Notes under the pieces: generated by a model
Told to the model about the DNA's origin: nothing
Database searches by the model: none
Seen by the model: only the letters and a program-made list of their open reading frames with translations
Program-made: the position numbers and the translations under genes
DNA from: Erodium maritimum
Taxonomy: Eukaryota > Streptophyta > Magnoliopsida > Geraniales > Geraniaceae
Assembly: GCA_963921825.1 (NCBI GenBank)
Contig: OY997588.1
Coordinates: 57,544,803 to 57,608,802, forward strand
DNA: 64,000 nucleotides
Reading direction: 5' to 3'
Shown here: piece after piece, positions 10,936 to 22,650 of the stretch
Numbering within the stretch: the first letter of the stretch is position 1
Layout of the letters: each line of letters begins with the position of its first letter

Positions 10936-12105
10936 TGCACTATCGGGAATGAACGGTTGCCCTTTAATTATTGTTACCAAGCTCTCGTAGCACCGGCCCA
11001 CATAATATTTGGCGGGCGATCAGATTTATTCCCGCAAAAATTTCAATATTTTTTGTGTTGCCAAACACCCGGAATTGTTTTAAAGGCAGTATCTGTCGCC
11101 CAAACAGTGAATTCCCGATATTCCAAATACACTGACCCAAAACCCTTCTTCTTCCCCTTTCGCGCCCCATCGCCGCTGCGATCTCCGGTCATTTTGCTTC
11201 GACTTTCATCGCCGGAGATCTACCGCGGGCTCCGTCAGGTAATTTTCCCATCCTCTCTTCAGTAACTGCCCTCTACCTTCAGATCCGTATGTTCACTTTG
11301 GTCTGCCATTACTGAGCTGTTGATGAGAATGAATAGCTTTGAACTAATGGGTCTGTGTCAAAATGTTAACATATTCGTTAATTTGCTTCTCATGTTGAGT
11401 ATATGTCGAATGCTGAAAATTTGACGAATTTGTATTACTGGGACCAATATGATTAAAGTGAAGTGATTGTATAATGCTGAAAATGTTTTTCTTTTCTGTT
11501 CAGTTAGCTTCCTATTTTGGGTGTTTTATAGAAAATTGATTTGTTTTCAAATTCTTGGGCAAGTTCTCAAGGTTGTGGTAAAGATGTAATTTTAAGGTTT
11601 CCGAATAAAAACTTAAACTGGGGATTGGAATTTTTCTGGGTTTGTGGCTTGTATTGTGCAAATTTTAGGTCAATTTGTTGGAAGTCTAGATTATATCATT
11701 AATGATTAATCTTATATTTTATCTTTTCCTGTGTGAAGCCATGTCAAACCAAAATACCCAACCAGCATTATCTTTTCCACACTTCTGGGTTGCTAGTATT
11801 GTCCTTGATTTTTAGTAATTCCATGTGTCAGTTGTAGGGTTCTGATCTACTTTCAAGGATTGCTACCTCAATGTGGTTGCAAGTCGTATTTCCTTTGTAG
11901 AAGGTTCATCATGTTTTTCTTTGTAGCTTTCAGGTGCATGTTGGCATTGAAGTTTGATAGTTTGTTTTGGTTTGTACTATTTTTTTGTATGCCGAGCCCG
12001 ACTTTATTCTTTCTTGAGGTGTAAGATTTTCTGAATTGGTGTAGTAGGTGTCTGTTTTAGTAGAAGTTTGACACCTGTGTCTTCGTCTTTCTTTTTACAA
12101 TTCAG
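10936..12105 (+). promoter_or_regulatory. Upstream region, probable 5'-UTR exon and 5'-UTR intron of the host gene at 12112
   Basis: 10936-10940 is the target-site duplication of F. 11080-11238 becomes GC- and pyrimidine-rich, typical of a plant 5' UTR. It ends at CGTCAG followed by GTAATTTT, a good donor at 11239. The next good acceptor before the start codon is TTTTTACAATTCAG, ending at 12105, 6 bp before ATG. The 867-bp interval between is T-rich and stop-rich, as expected of an intron. No clear TATA box is seen. The retained native promoter would be at most about 200 bp unless the LTR supplies it. Confidence 0.5.
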
Positions 12106-12111
12106 TTCATT

Positions 12112-13708
12112 ATGAGTGGAGATATGTCTAATGATGAGTTTCCCAGACCCCGTCAGGTTTTGGGTGATATGAGCAACTGTCCTTCCAAAAGGGAGTTTTC
12201 ATTGATTTCAAGTGATCTAGGCCTCAAATCGAGTGGTGTATGTCGTAAATATAGTGATAGTGGGGATAGTGATCTTCATTCTGCAAAGCACAGATGCTTA
12301 GGAGCTGAAAATTTAATCGACAAGAAATGTGGACAGAGTGACGATGAGAATGATATGTCACTGTTTAAGGATAAGGAAACTTGTGGTTCATTGCATCCTT
12401 ATACTGGCATCGTTGCCTCACAGGAGAGCATTACATCTGCAATGCCAAATATGCCCACTGAAACTCAAGAGAAGTGCAGTTTGTTGGAGGATAATTGCAA
12501 TCCTGCAAATGATATTGTGGCCACACAAAGTATTTTGGAATTAGGCGATGCATCAAGAGATAGTTCTCTGTCCACTGTTTCAATCCCAACATACTCTGAA
12601 CTGTACAATGGCATTGGAGACTCTCAAGATGGAGAAAGAGTTCCTCTTGATGTTAGACAGAGTAACTGTGTGGGTGAAGGGTTAGCTATTGGTAATGGCA
12701 GAAGTAGTTGTGAGGATCTGGGTGTTGGCAAATTGGGGTCAAGCAACTATGGGTCAGTTGATTGGTTGAAATTGCCCAAGTCTCAGGGTTCTAAAGGTTT
12801 CTCTCTTGAGAGATGCACAGGGGACAAAGTGGAGGGTTGTGCTAATTTAAACGATGGTGCACTCAAAGCATGCACGTGTTCTTTTTGCTTGAAAGGTAAA
12901 CTTGAGCCCTAAATGTGTGAATCATGTTGACACTTGATCTATTTAAGCTTTTCCCCCTTTCTGCTTCTTTCTATGACAAATATATGGTTGTGGTGCTATT
13001 GTCATGTCAGCTGCTTATATATGGTCAGACCTCCATTATCAGGATATCAAGGGTCGATTAGCTGGTAAGTCTGTTTTATACAACTATAATGGTAGTACAT
13101 AGGATTGATACTTATTCTGTTGACCATCTTCTTTGCACTGTATCTCATTGTTGTCGCTCATTTCTTCTAGCATTGAAGAAGAGCCGGAAAGAAGCAAGTG
13201 TTTTGGTTCAAAATAGCTGCAGGGGAAAGGATGTTGATGTACATGGTGACGGAGACTCCAAAACATCCTCAAAGTTGGAATCTGATCTGACTGGTCAATG
13301 GAAATCACTCTTTCTCCGCATGGAAGATATTCTTATTCGTGAAAGCAACCAACTAGTGAGTACCATTTTTCCCATCTATGTTGGGCTCATTTCTAAAATC
13401 TATTTCCTTACTCTGCATTGGTGAGTTTAGTTTATCAGTATAAGTCGATGCTATCTTTGGTTAAAATCACCACCTCATTTCATGCACTTTGCAAGTCATA
13501 GCTATTAGCCTCTAACTTTACATCTTTGACCCGGTGGGATGCTAAGTTTATGAGTCCATTGTTTATATGCTATGTTTTTAGAATAACAAGTGTGAATGAC
13601 CCGAATTCTCTTTAACAGCAAGCTGGTTTTGTTACACTCAAAGAATTGAGAGAGAACTGCAAGATGGATCTTGAGATGATCAATGCAACGCCGTCAGACA
13701 AAAAATAG
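12112..13708 (+). CDS. Unrecognised plant protein, four coding exons, 370 residues
   Basis: Exons 12112-12895, 13011-13064, 13171-13355 and 13619-13708 join through GT-AG introns (donors GTAAAC, GTAAGT, GTGAGT; acceptors GTCAG, TTCTAG, AACAG) and end with TAG at 13706-13708. Phases fit without any stop. ATG at 12112 is the first in the exon. Residues 1-250 are Ser/Asp/Gly-rich and look disordered. Cys 254, 256 and 259 form CTCSFC, followed across the splice by KAAYIWSDLHYQDIKGRLA. Residues 280-370 are charged and probably helical (LKKSRKEASVLVQ, WKSLFLRMEDILIRESNQL, LKELRENCKMDLEMINATP). The conserved-looking block spans three exons, which supports the model. I cannot assign a function; the Cys cluster alone does not define a zinc finger. 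Confidence 0.75.
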
Positions 13709-15068
13709 TATGCTTTTGATAATAAGGGATTCTAGTTTTAACCATGTACATGTCTGCAAGCATGCTTAGGACATTCACTACTTTGTTCATTTTCTGTTGT
13801 AATCTCTGCAACTTCTGTAATGTCAGTTTGAAGGAGTGAACTTCTCACCATGCTTGAGCAGTGGTTTTCTGCTATAAAGAGTTTTCTAAAAAAAATTGAT
13901 AACTTATAATTTGAGTTGTTATGCTCTTCACCCATATTCAGCTATGTATTTCTTCTGTTCTGTGGGAACTGTTAAGGTGGGCAGATAAGCAGAAACCAAA
14001 GGGCTCCTAAGTCTCTCAAGTTGTGCATCTTATGAAATGGATGTACAAGTAGTTAACAAGTTAATTGTTTTTTCAAGTTGTGAATTGTGGGTTTATGATG
14101 GAAGAAGTCACATGTCTTTATAGTTGGAGAGAGAATCAAAATTCTTTATTAGAGTTTTATTAGGATTCAATTTCTACTGGCCCTCTTTCAGCTATATAAA
14201 ATCGTTTTTTGTGCGGATCAAAAAAAAAATCTACTGTCCATACTTTTTTACTAATCAATTGGTAATTACTATTTGATTAGAATAGTATGTTTCCTAACAT
14301 GATAGATTAATAATTGGAGGGTTGAGTAAATATCCATCAACGTAAACCGATTGTACCCAGTTGTCCCCATCACCAGAATCACCGTGATTGGTGTCACCGA
14401 CGACGGTAACGGTTACAAAACTACCAAACCGGTGGCTTTCGGGTTGGGTACGGTTTTATCTTCCAAACCTAGAAAAAACCGCCCGACCGATTGTTTATTT
14501 CATAGGGCCTGATTTTTTTTAATTCCTACGGACTGATCCTTGTTTTATTAGTTTTAATGAGCCCATTTGTTTAGTAACCCACTTGTTTTTAGCAGTTAGT
14601 TATACTGAATTTATTGTTCTTGAATTGTTTGTGTTGTAAACTTAAAAAATGTTTTTTGAAACCTGTATTGTAAGACGATGAATATGTGAGGTATTAGTTG
14701 TAGGAATTTGTGTTTGAATTGTTGAAAATAGCAGGTTTGTGAAGTTCAATTGTATGTTTGTAAAAATGTGTTTGAAAAATGTTGTATTTTGGGTTATATT
14801 GTAAAGACCCAACACAGATCCCATTGGGCCTTGTGGGTCGGTTATAACCGTCAACGCCTGGTAGGTAGCCTGTCCGGTTATCAGCATTTCCACCAATAAC
14901 TGGTGATGGTGATGGTTATGGGTTTTATGTACCCGGGATTAACGGTTTGGTTAAAAGTTATGGGCTTTTAAGGCGGGTATCGGCCGATGCTCAGCCTTAC
15001 ATAATAGACTATATAACAGGAAGATAATATTTATATTTGATACCCCAAATAAATATAATTTTATAGTC
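13709..15068. other. 3' flank of the host gene and unassigned AT-rich sequence; possible degenerate copia LTR at the right end
   Basis: 13709-14300 is AT-rich and probably holds the 3' UTR and flank. 14330-14500 and 14810-14990 are GC-richer and weakly inverted to each other (CCATCACCAG against CTGGTGATGG). No clean terminal repeats or target duplication could be found. 15000-15068 lies just beyond the polypurine tract of copia I (next entry) and should be the start of its 3' LTR, but it does not begin with TGTTG. No gene is seen. Confidence 0.35.
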
Positions 15069-15429
15069 TCCCACTTGGTCAGTTAGGAATGGTTTTTATC
15101 CATTCTTTTATGGATCATAAGGTCGGCATAAAGTACTAAACTTAATTTCTTTATACAGTAGTCATAAGTGTCTTGGCTAATCCAATAGACAATAAGAGTC
15201 ATAGCGGGTACACATTTAAGTAGAAAATTCACTTTACGACGTGATTCATTCCATGTACTACAAACATTGTCTAGCTTCATAACAAGATTATAATCAAAAG
15301 TCATCACACATATCCCATAGTGTCTTTGTAGAAGACATATTATGTTATCATAAATCTTACGATAATGTGTTGCACTTTGGAAAACATAACGTAAGACGTA
15401 AGAGGTTATTTAAGCGCACATAATATAAA

Positions 15430-15955
15430 GGGTTAATTCCACCTCAGTACCCTAAATCTTTCATATTTTATTTAGAGTACCGTAAATCTTTTTTGTGTCA
15501 TCTCAATACCATAAATCTTTCATATTTCATTTAGAGTATCCTAAATCTTTTTTGAGTCACCTCAGTACCCTAAACTTTTATTAATTCCATTTTAGTACCT
15601 TAAACTTTCATTAATTTCATTTTAGTACCCATTGTTAACTTTACCATAATTTTGGTTGTTGGTGAGGGGTAGTATGGTCATTTTACCTTTTTTGGATGGA
15701 AAATCATATGTAAAGTTAACGGTGGGTACTAAAATGGAATTTAATGAAAGTTTAGGGTACGAAGGTGACACAAAAAAGATTTAGGGTACTCTAAATGAAT
15801 TAATGAAAGTTTAGGGTACTAAGGTGACACAAAAAAGATTTAGGGTACTCTAAATAAATTAATGAAAGTTTAGGGTACTAAGGTGACACAAAAAAAGATT
15901 TAGGGTACTCTAAATAAAATATGAAAGATTTAGGGTACTAAGATGGAATTATCCC
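15430..15955. mobile_element. Mutator-type MITE with perfect 9-bp target duplication
   Basis: The left end GGGTTAATTCCACC and the reverse complement of the right end, GGGATAATTCCATC, begin long imperfect inverted repeats of over 100 bp that share TAGTACCCTAAATC motifs. Both ends are flanked by TAATATAAA (15421-15429 and 15956-15964), a perfect 9-bp duplication typical of the Mutator superfamily. The right arm holds several tandem copies of a unit of about 66 bp (GATTTAGGGTACTCTAAAT plus AAGTTTAGGGTACTAAGGTG). The central spacer around 15620-15710 is unique. There is no coding capacity, so it needs a transposase in trans. Confidence 0.9.
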
Positions 15956-16223
15956 TAATATAAATGTCAAATATAGGCATGCTTACTAACAAACAACTTA
16001 AGTAGGAAATATCGTTAAAACTCATACTATTAGTGCACTTCCGAAAAGTCTTTGTAAGGTAGTCTTATAATTAATATGTATGCAACCATAAAAGAGAGTG
16101 TAAAGACAATATCTTGTTCCAATAATAAATATGTAAGATGATTTCTTTATTACCTTAGATATCTTAGATTATATCACCTTCTTTATCATAAAAGAGAGTG
16201 TAAAGACAATATAATGCTCTAAA

Positions 16224-17563
16224 GAGGTGAAATCGGCTACAAACCACTCTTCACCTAAAAACTAGAGAACCAATTCTAGCCACACACACCTAACATCCAA
16301 CATTCACCATGATGCCACATCATCATCCCAATTTCACCAAAACTTACGCCACTTTCATCCTTTCTCACACAAGTAAGGGCATAGTTGTAAAAGCATGGTG
16401 TCATGTGGACAAGTGTCCATTTTTTTTCTTCACCAAATCACTAATTTAATATTTCCTGATTTGTTTGAACTCCGATTAGCTTCAAACTTGCGTCAATATT
16501 TTTATTTTTTCAAGGGCTTTAAATCAAGATCAATCATGAATATATTTTGAAGCGCGAAAATAAAAAGGTATATCGGAGTGATAAAAATAATGTTGAGTGT
16601 TGATAAATCTTCACTAATAAATGTTTTATATCGGAGGTATCAAACTAGTGCTAAATGTTGATTAAAACATGTACTGAGGTGATAAAAACCATGTTCAATT
16701 TTGATAATAAGTATAAACTAAAGTTTAGCGTTGATAAAAAAACATGTGATGGGGTGATAAAAACACATGTAATTTAATGATAAACATAGTGTTTAGTGTT
16801 GATAAAACTGGTGTTCATAAAAAGCACGTGATGAGATGACAAAAATCATGACCAGTTTTGGAGAATGGGGTGATAAAACCAGTGTAGAGTGTTGATAAAA
16901 CTAGTGTAACGTGTTGATAAAAGCAGAGCAAAGTGTTGATAAAAATTAGCCAGATATAATTTCTTTAAAAACCAGCCCCAAAAAAAATAAAAAATTCGTG
17001 CTTCAAAAAAAACATGTGATGGGGGTGATAAAACACACGTAATTGAATGATAAACCTAGTGTTTAGTGTTGATAAAAGTAGTGTTCATAAAAAGAGCACG
17101 CGATGAGGTGATAAAATCATGATCAGTTTTGGAAAATGATGTGATAAAACCAGTGTAAAGTGTTGATAAAACCAAAGTAAAAGTGTTGATAAATCCAAAG
17201 CAAAGTGTTGATAAAAATTACCCAGATTTTAAAAAAAAATCAACACCGAAATAATTTTTTTTTCGTGCTTCAAAATATATTCATGACTGATCTTGATTTA
17301 AAGCCCTTAAAAAAACAAAACTAATGGCGCAAGTTTGAAGCCAATCAGAGTTCAAACTAAGCGGGAAAAATTAAATTAGTGAATTGATTATAATATGATA
17401 GTTTTACTAAAAAAACTCTTACCACATACTAAAAAGTGCTGTTTTTTTGTAGTCAACAAGTGAACTACTCAATTGCATCTCATCCATCCATTCTTAAAAT
17501 GGATGGTTTAGATTGGTTCTCTAGTTTTTAGGTTAAGACATGGTTTGTATTTGATTTCTCCTC
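16224..17563. mobile_element. Non-autonomous Mutator-like element with long inverted repeats and a tandem-repeat core
   Basis: Ends GAGGTGAAATC (left) and GAGGAGAAATC (reverse of right) open inverted repeats that continue with CTAAAAACTAGAGAACC. They run, imperfectly, about 340 bp inward (CTTTAAATCAAGATCA and TGAATATATTTTGAAGC in the left arm, their reverse complements in the right). The element is flanked by ATGCTCTAAA at 16214-16223 and 17564-17573. A 9-11-bp duplication with long inverted repeats fits the Mutator superfamily. The core (16560-17225) is built of short units around GTGTTGATAAAA. No transposase is encoded. Confidence 0.85.
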
Positions 17564-17589
17564 ATGCTCTAAAACTCAAACTTATTATA

Positions 17590-18330
17590 CAATTATACTC
17601 TTTAATTAAAAGCTTCATAACATGTTGTGTATTCAGTCTGCATGGTAGATGTATATATCATAGTATCCACCAAAATCTGAACCGAAAATTCTACCATATG
17701 TGGATGTGTTGATTTTCTATACGTTAATATATATTTCCTTGTTACCTTTAGGTATCTCAACACTTTCTTCGCAACTTGTCAATTAGCAATCCCTTGGTTG
17801 CTTTGGACTGTACTAGAAGAATATCCAATAAGATATCATCAACACATAGAATCAGAAATATGAACTTACTTCCGTTGATCTTGAGGTATATACATGGATC
17901 TACAATGCTTTCTTTGAAATATAAAATTATAATGATTTCATCAAACTTTTGATATCATTGCCTCGAAGCTTTCTTAAGTCCAAAAATTGAATTTTTAAGT
18001 ATGCAGACCATGTCTCCCTAACCTTCGATTATGAAGCCTTCAGGTTGACGCATGTAGACTTCCTCTTCCAAGTCTCCATTTAAGAAAAGAGGTTTTCACA
18101 ACCATATAGTGTAGCTCGAGGTCATAGTGAGCGACTAATAATGGCTTGTGAAAGAAAAAAATCGGATCTTTAATATTCCCTTCGTTAGAATATACTTGAT
18201 ATGATCATTATTGGTTATATTGTTTTCATGGAGTGAATGTTCACTCGCAGTGTAATCGTCATTGTCCAATATTTCAACAATGCGAGTAATTCTAACAATA
18301 TTCAGAATTGGGGTAACGTAATATGAACCT
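17590..18330 (-). pseudogene. Copia I reverse transcriptase-RNase H remnant
   Basis: The reverse complement gives, in shifting frames, GDLEEEVYMRQPEGFII (18040-18100), FGLKKASRQ, the active-site segment LILCVDDILL (near 17828-17857, Cys replacing the usual Tyr of YVDD) and, nearer 17640, TSTMQTEYTTCYEAF of the RNase H region. Stops and frameshifts are frequent. 18135-18428 reads through the segment before RT (NIVRITRIVEILDNDDY). The piece is cut at 18331/18332 by LTR fragment H. Confidence 0.75.
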
Positions 18331-18331
18331 T

Positions 18332-19557
18332 TGTTGGAACTTGATGTCGTGGAAATGATAAACAAAAAAATGAAGCGGAAAATTAACCACGAATCGATTA
18401 AGAAGAAGCTACCAAATTTGATAAACAAAGCTGAAATTTCAGCAAGAGTTCAAGAACATCACCTTGTGAATTTGATGAAGAAATTAGAAGAAAACACCAA
18501 TGTATACACGGCTTGAGCCCCTTGGACGCCTACGTATCCAAGATGGAATCAAATCCAACATAGTTCTTGAGTTTGATCACTCAAGAACATGCACAATCAA
18601 GCTTGAAGATGGGAGGGAGGTTCGGCCAAGCTAGGAGAAAAAAACTGAAGTGTTGTTTTTCTTTTCTCTACTCTTGCATGTTATGATATGTCAACCCTTC
18701 TTGCATGTTAATTTAAGTGGGTTGGGTCATCTCACTTAACTTAATCATAAGCCAAGTGTCCTTGCAAATGTGTAAGGTGGAGCTAATAGGAAATTCAAGT
18801 TTATTAGCTAAGTGGAAAATGAGTCCTACCCATTTAGGTTAACAAGAATACTAAGTCACTCAATGAATTTTGATTCTTGTTGGGCTTAGCCTATGTTGGC
18901 CGGCCATGGGCCTCTCCAAGAGAGCTCATATCGAGCCCATCATGCTTGCCCGTCCACTATGGCCATTCCCGACACGTCTCCCTCCAACTCAAGTCCGTTG
19001 CGTTCTTATCGAGTATCAAACTATTGGTGTGACCTTTAGGTTTGTGCACGTCGGTAAGATCAACGTAAAATCCCATTTTACTTGATCTTACATAAATAGC
19101 GACTAACGAGACTTAGTACAGTCTGACGTTGCATAGCGAGTCGACCCTTGTCGATTCTAACCTTTACGTCGTCCTTGTCATTATCCCTTTATCTCCGATA
19201 TCCAGATTGAGATAAGGCACAAAGCCGTCGTCCTTATTATTCTCAATCACTGTTCCTCGACATATGAGATTAATTGACTGTAAGATACCCATTATCCAAT
19301 GCATGGCCATGTTACTATTTCAGTCAACCTCAATCGAGTGGCCTCGAACGGATATCATGCTCATATCGAAATATGAGGGATAAATCCCTTAGCCGTCTCT
19401 CGTGTCACTCGTGCAGTCTGTCCTCAAGCCAATCCTGGCTGTTATGGAAGTCCAGTCATGGTACAACGTTAAACTCAGGTCAAATCTTGGTTATCTACCG
19501 CATAGTGATCACAGAGACTTTTCCGTCTAAGGATATCTGACAAGCTACGACTCTGAT
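18332..19557 (-). mobile_element. Partial copia LTR H, related to LTRs of B, D and G
   Basis: The left end TGTTGGAACTTG and the following AAGCGGAAAATTAACCA correspond to the start of the B/D LTR. GACGCCTACGTATCCA, AAATCCCATTTTACTTGAT, ATCCCTTAGCCG and ATGACAAGCTACGAC-like sequences follow in the same order. It stops at 19557, where chromovirus A begins. About 400 bp of the B-type LTR are missing and are not found on the other side of A. It is a clearly more diverged copy than B or D. Whether it was a solo LTR or part of a full element cannot be told. Confidence 0.8.
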
Positions 19558-21483
19558 TGTAATAACCACTTCTGGTCAACGTCAGTCAAACCTGCGAAAA
19601 ACAGGAAAATTTAAAAAATTTTTAAGACATACACTTAACTTAACCTGAATTGACCCCGAGGGTCATACCGGACTTAATTTGACCCCGTTATCGACTAAAA
19701 TGAGTTCCGGGGGACTCAGGGCAACTTTCTGATCATTTTGGGAAATGTTGACTTTTCGCTGGAAAAGTCAACCGAGCGACGTTTTGGTCCATTCGAGGAC
19801 CATTTTGGATCCAAAAAGCTTAGCCGTCGTCGCAGCGGTCTTAGTCGAGCCGTTTCCTTGTAGCCCGTCAACTTTCGTAATTTCTTGGAAAAAATGCCCG
19901 TTCGGGGCCCGAAACGTCCGTTTTTCGCGAAACTGATTGGAAATTATCAACTAGATATTTTCCAAAAGGTGTGGGACCGACCTTGACACATGTCCTAATT
20001 GTGGTGGTGTTAGTTTTGGGGGGGAAATGTGTGGTGTATAGGGGTGGCCGAACCTAAGGGTTAAAGGAGGGGGTTTTGGGGTTAGTTGTTAGTTGAATTA
20101 AATTAGAAAGAAGAGCATGTGACACTTAGTAGTGTCGTAGGTTGAGTAGAATTATTTAAATATTAGAAAAGTATGATACGGGATTGTAGCGTTTAAGAGA
20201 AAAGCATGTGACACTTAGTAGTGTCGTAGGAACAGAGAACTTAGCGATAATTGAATTACTGGAGGCATATGACCATGCCCGGAGGTTGTTTGTGAAACTA
20301 GTGATCGTAGGACTGTTGGAGGCATCGAGTATGCCGGAGGTTGTTGTGCGTTATTTATTGTTGAGTTTGGGTGGCCTTGAGAGCCCGTATTATTTTGTTG
20401 TTGAGTTGGGTGGCCTTGAGAGCCCGTATTATTTTGTTGTTAAGTTTGGGTGGCCTTGAGAGCCCGTGTTATTTATTGTTGAGTTTGGGTGGCCTTGAGA
20501 GCCCGTGTATTTAAATTGATGTTTTGGGGTGGCCGTGAGTGCCGTGGGGTTGTTGAACCCGAGTCTTGACCGTGGTGTGTCTTGAGTGGCAGCGAGTGCC
20601 GTTGGGTTGTTGAACCCGAGTCTTGACCGTTGGTGTGTCTTGAGTGGCAGTGAGTGCCCGTGGGGTTGTTGAACCCGAGTCTTGATTGTTGAGGTGTCTT
20701 GAGTGCCTGTGTGTTTGAACTTGCCTGTGATTGTGATTGTTGTTACCTGAAGTTGTGAGTTCGAAAGGTCGACAGCCTGATCCGACTTAGTGTCGATGAA
20801 TTGCGAGTTTGAAAGGTCGACAGCCTGATCCGACTTAGTGTCGATGAATTGCGAGTTCTAAAGGTCGACAGCCTGATCCGATTATGTGTCGAGGAATTGC
20901 GATAGGTCGATCCCTGACCTGATAGAGATTGGTTACTGAGCAGCTGGTGTGCGATCCTTTGTGATCTTGTTTGGCGTTGTGTAGTCTTCATGTCGTGTCC
21001 TTGGAGGAGGTCATCGATAGTTGTGTCGGGTCTACATTACTTTATCGAGTGTTGAGTCTGTTGAGGAAAGTAACGGGTTGTGGGTCAGCTGGGTATTTGA
21101 GTTGGGGACCGTAGTCCCGGGGTTGGGTTTGGTTTTAGTGTTACTGGCTTTTCTACTAATTATGCCACAGTCAGTCTGTTATCCGTGGAGGTGAGCGAAC
21201 GCTCACCCCTAGCTGCTTTTCCTACAGGTACTGATCACCGGACGGACTAGGTTAGCTCTTGAAGTTCTTGGAGCTTGGAGCGGAGTCTGGTCTTTACTTT
21301 TGTTGAGTCTAGTGACGGATGTTGTACCTTGTCCACTTGTTGGGACGTTTTTGTATTGTAAATACTATTATTATTTTTGGTAACTAAATGGAAATATCAG
21401 AGTTTATTTCAAAACAGGTTTTAAGTGTTCATGTTTTAAATGTTCGCGTCCCGAGTTCGGTTCGCTGAAATTGGGGCGTGACA
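19558..21483 (+). repeat. 5' LTR of chromovirus A, with about 1 kb internal deletion
   Basis: It runs from TGTAATAACC to GGGGCGTGACA. Compared with the 3' LTR, the bases corresponding to about 28062-29065 are absent: the sequence jumps from TTAGAAAGAAGAG to a GTGACAC...GTGTCGTAGG segment. It carries three tandem zones: GTGGCCTTGAGAGCCCGT units (20350-20510), GTTGTTGAACCCGAGTCTTG units (20525-20700) and GGTCGACAGCCTGATCCGAC units (20765-20900). Confidence 0.92.
21190..21207 (+). promoter_or_regulatory. Perfect hairpin near LTR end (A copy)
   Basis: GGTGAGCG, AA, CGCTCACC: 8-bp perfect arms. The same palindrome is in C (54984-55001). J has a version with a compensatory change. It is followed by a conserved CCCTAGCTGCTTTTCCTACA stretch in A and C. 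Confidence 0.6.
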
Positions 21484-21486
21484 GCT

Positions 21487-21498
21487 TGGTATCAGAGC
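21487..21498 (+). other. Primer binding site of chromovirus A
   Basis: TGGTATCAGAGC begins 3 bp after the LTR end and is complementary to the 3' end of plant initiator tRNA-Met, the usual primer of these elements. Confidence 0.9.
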
Positions 21499-22074
21499 TC
21501 GAGGTTTCAAACCTCGGACTGTCCATCACTTAGGGGGGGAGAGTCGAGTTAGTGTAGACCCGTTTTGTCTTGAGTCTTGTTTGTGTTTGTGCGTATGTTA
21601 CAGTATTTTGTTGCTGGCATACTGTTTGTGTGTGGTTGCGTGAACTGTTTTTAAACTGTCACGGGTCGACTGAGGAGCGCTCCTGTAGTCGGACATGACG
21701 GTGTTGATGTCAAGTCGGTACAACGTGGTTCGGGGACGCCTGGATCGGGTTGTAACTACGTGATGTCAAGGAATGAAGTTTTAAAATGAAAGGGTGAAGG
21801 TTTTAAAATTGTTGGCCCTGTTGGCATGTCTTTAACTTGATTGGCCCTATGGGCGTGTGTTCGACTTTGGTTGACCCGGTGAGCGGGGGTCGTGTGGTTG
21901 TGTTGTTATTCGGCCGTGTTGGCTTATGTTTGAGGTCGGTCCTGATTTGTCGTATGTGCGTTGTTTGTTTAGTGGTTGAATGTCTACGATGTACGAGGGA
22001 ACGGATCGTTTTTAGCCGGTAAGTTACGAATACCCTAGGGTAGACACAACGGGTGTAAGTAGGGCGGTCCGGAA

Positions 22075-22385
22075 CGGGGCACGGCAGGTGCCGCCTGCCG
22101 GCGCGGAACGGGGCACGACAGGGGCTGCCTGCCGGCCCGGAACTGGGCACGGCAGGGGCTGCCTGCCGGCTTGGAATGGGGTCCGGCAAGGGCTGCCTGC
22201 CGGCCCGGAACTGGGCACGGCAGGGGCTGCCTGCCGGCCCGGAATGGTGTCCGGAAAGGGCGACCTGCCGGCCTGGAATGAGGTCCGGCAAGGGCAGGTT
22301 ACCGGCCCGGCATATGGCTCGGCAAGTGTTGGTTACCGGCCCGGAGTGTGGCATGGCAAGGGTTGTGTACCGGCCCGGTCCAGTG
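22075..22385 (+). repeat. GC-rich 34-bp minisatellite in the leader of chromovirus A
   Basis: About nine imperfect units of 34 bp each start with GCCGGCCCGGAA and contain GGGCACGGCAGGGGCTGCC. They lie between the primer site and gag. Open frames on both strands through this array are products of the repeat and not genes. Confidence 0.85.
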
Positions 22386-22650
22386 AGTCGTTTTCAAAAT
22401 TTTGGTGGTTGTTGTTTCGTTGTGTGGGGTGGTTTGTCGTCGTTTGTGTGGTGCACGTCGGTGCGGTCTCGTTGAGGTCTCGTTTACTAATACTATATTT
22501 AAAATATGTTTAGCTTGAGCGGTGTGGCGCTTTAGTGATAAGCACGTTAGTGTAAGCATAGACCGGGTGAACGTTAGTGTTTTGAACTGTTGTCTTTATT
22601 TGAGTTCGCAAACTGAACGTTTGCGTGTATCCGTGCAGAGGATACTGTTT

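Noticed and set aside
14300-15010. Possible hAT-type inverted-repeat element
   Set aside because: GC-rich flanks are only weakly inverted, and no terminal motif or 8-bp target duplication could be found.
21487-21498. tRNA-like match
   Set aside because: It is only the 12-base primer site complementary to tRNA-Met; no tRNA gene surrounds it. The same applies to 43062, 51956 and 61087.
21803-22513. Open frames on both strands rich in Pro/Gly/Arg
   Set aside because: They are produced by the 34-bp GC-rich tandem repeats in the leader of chromovirus A.
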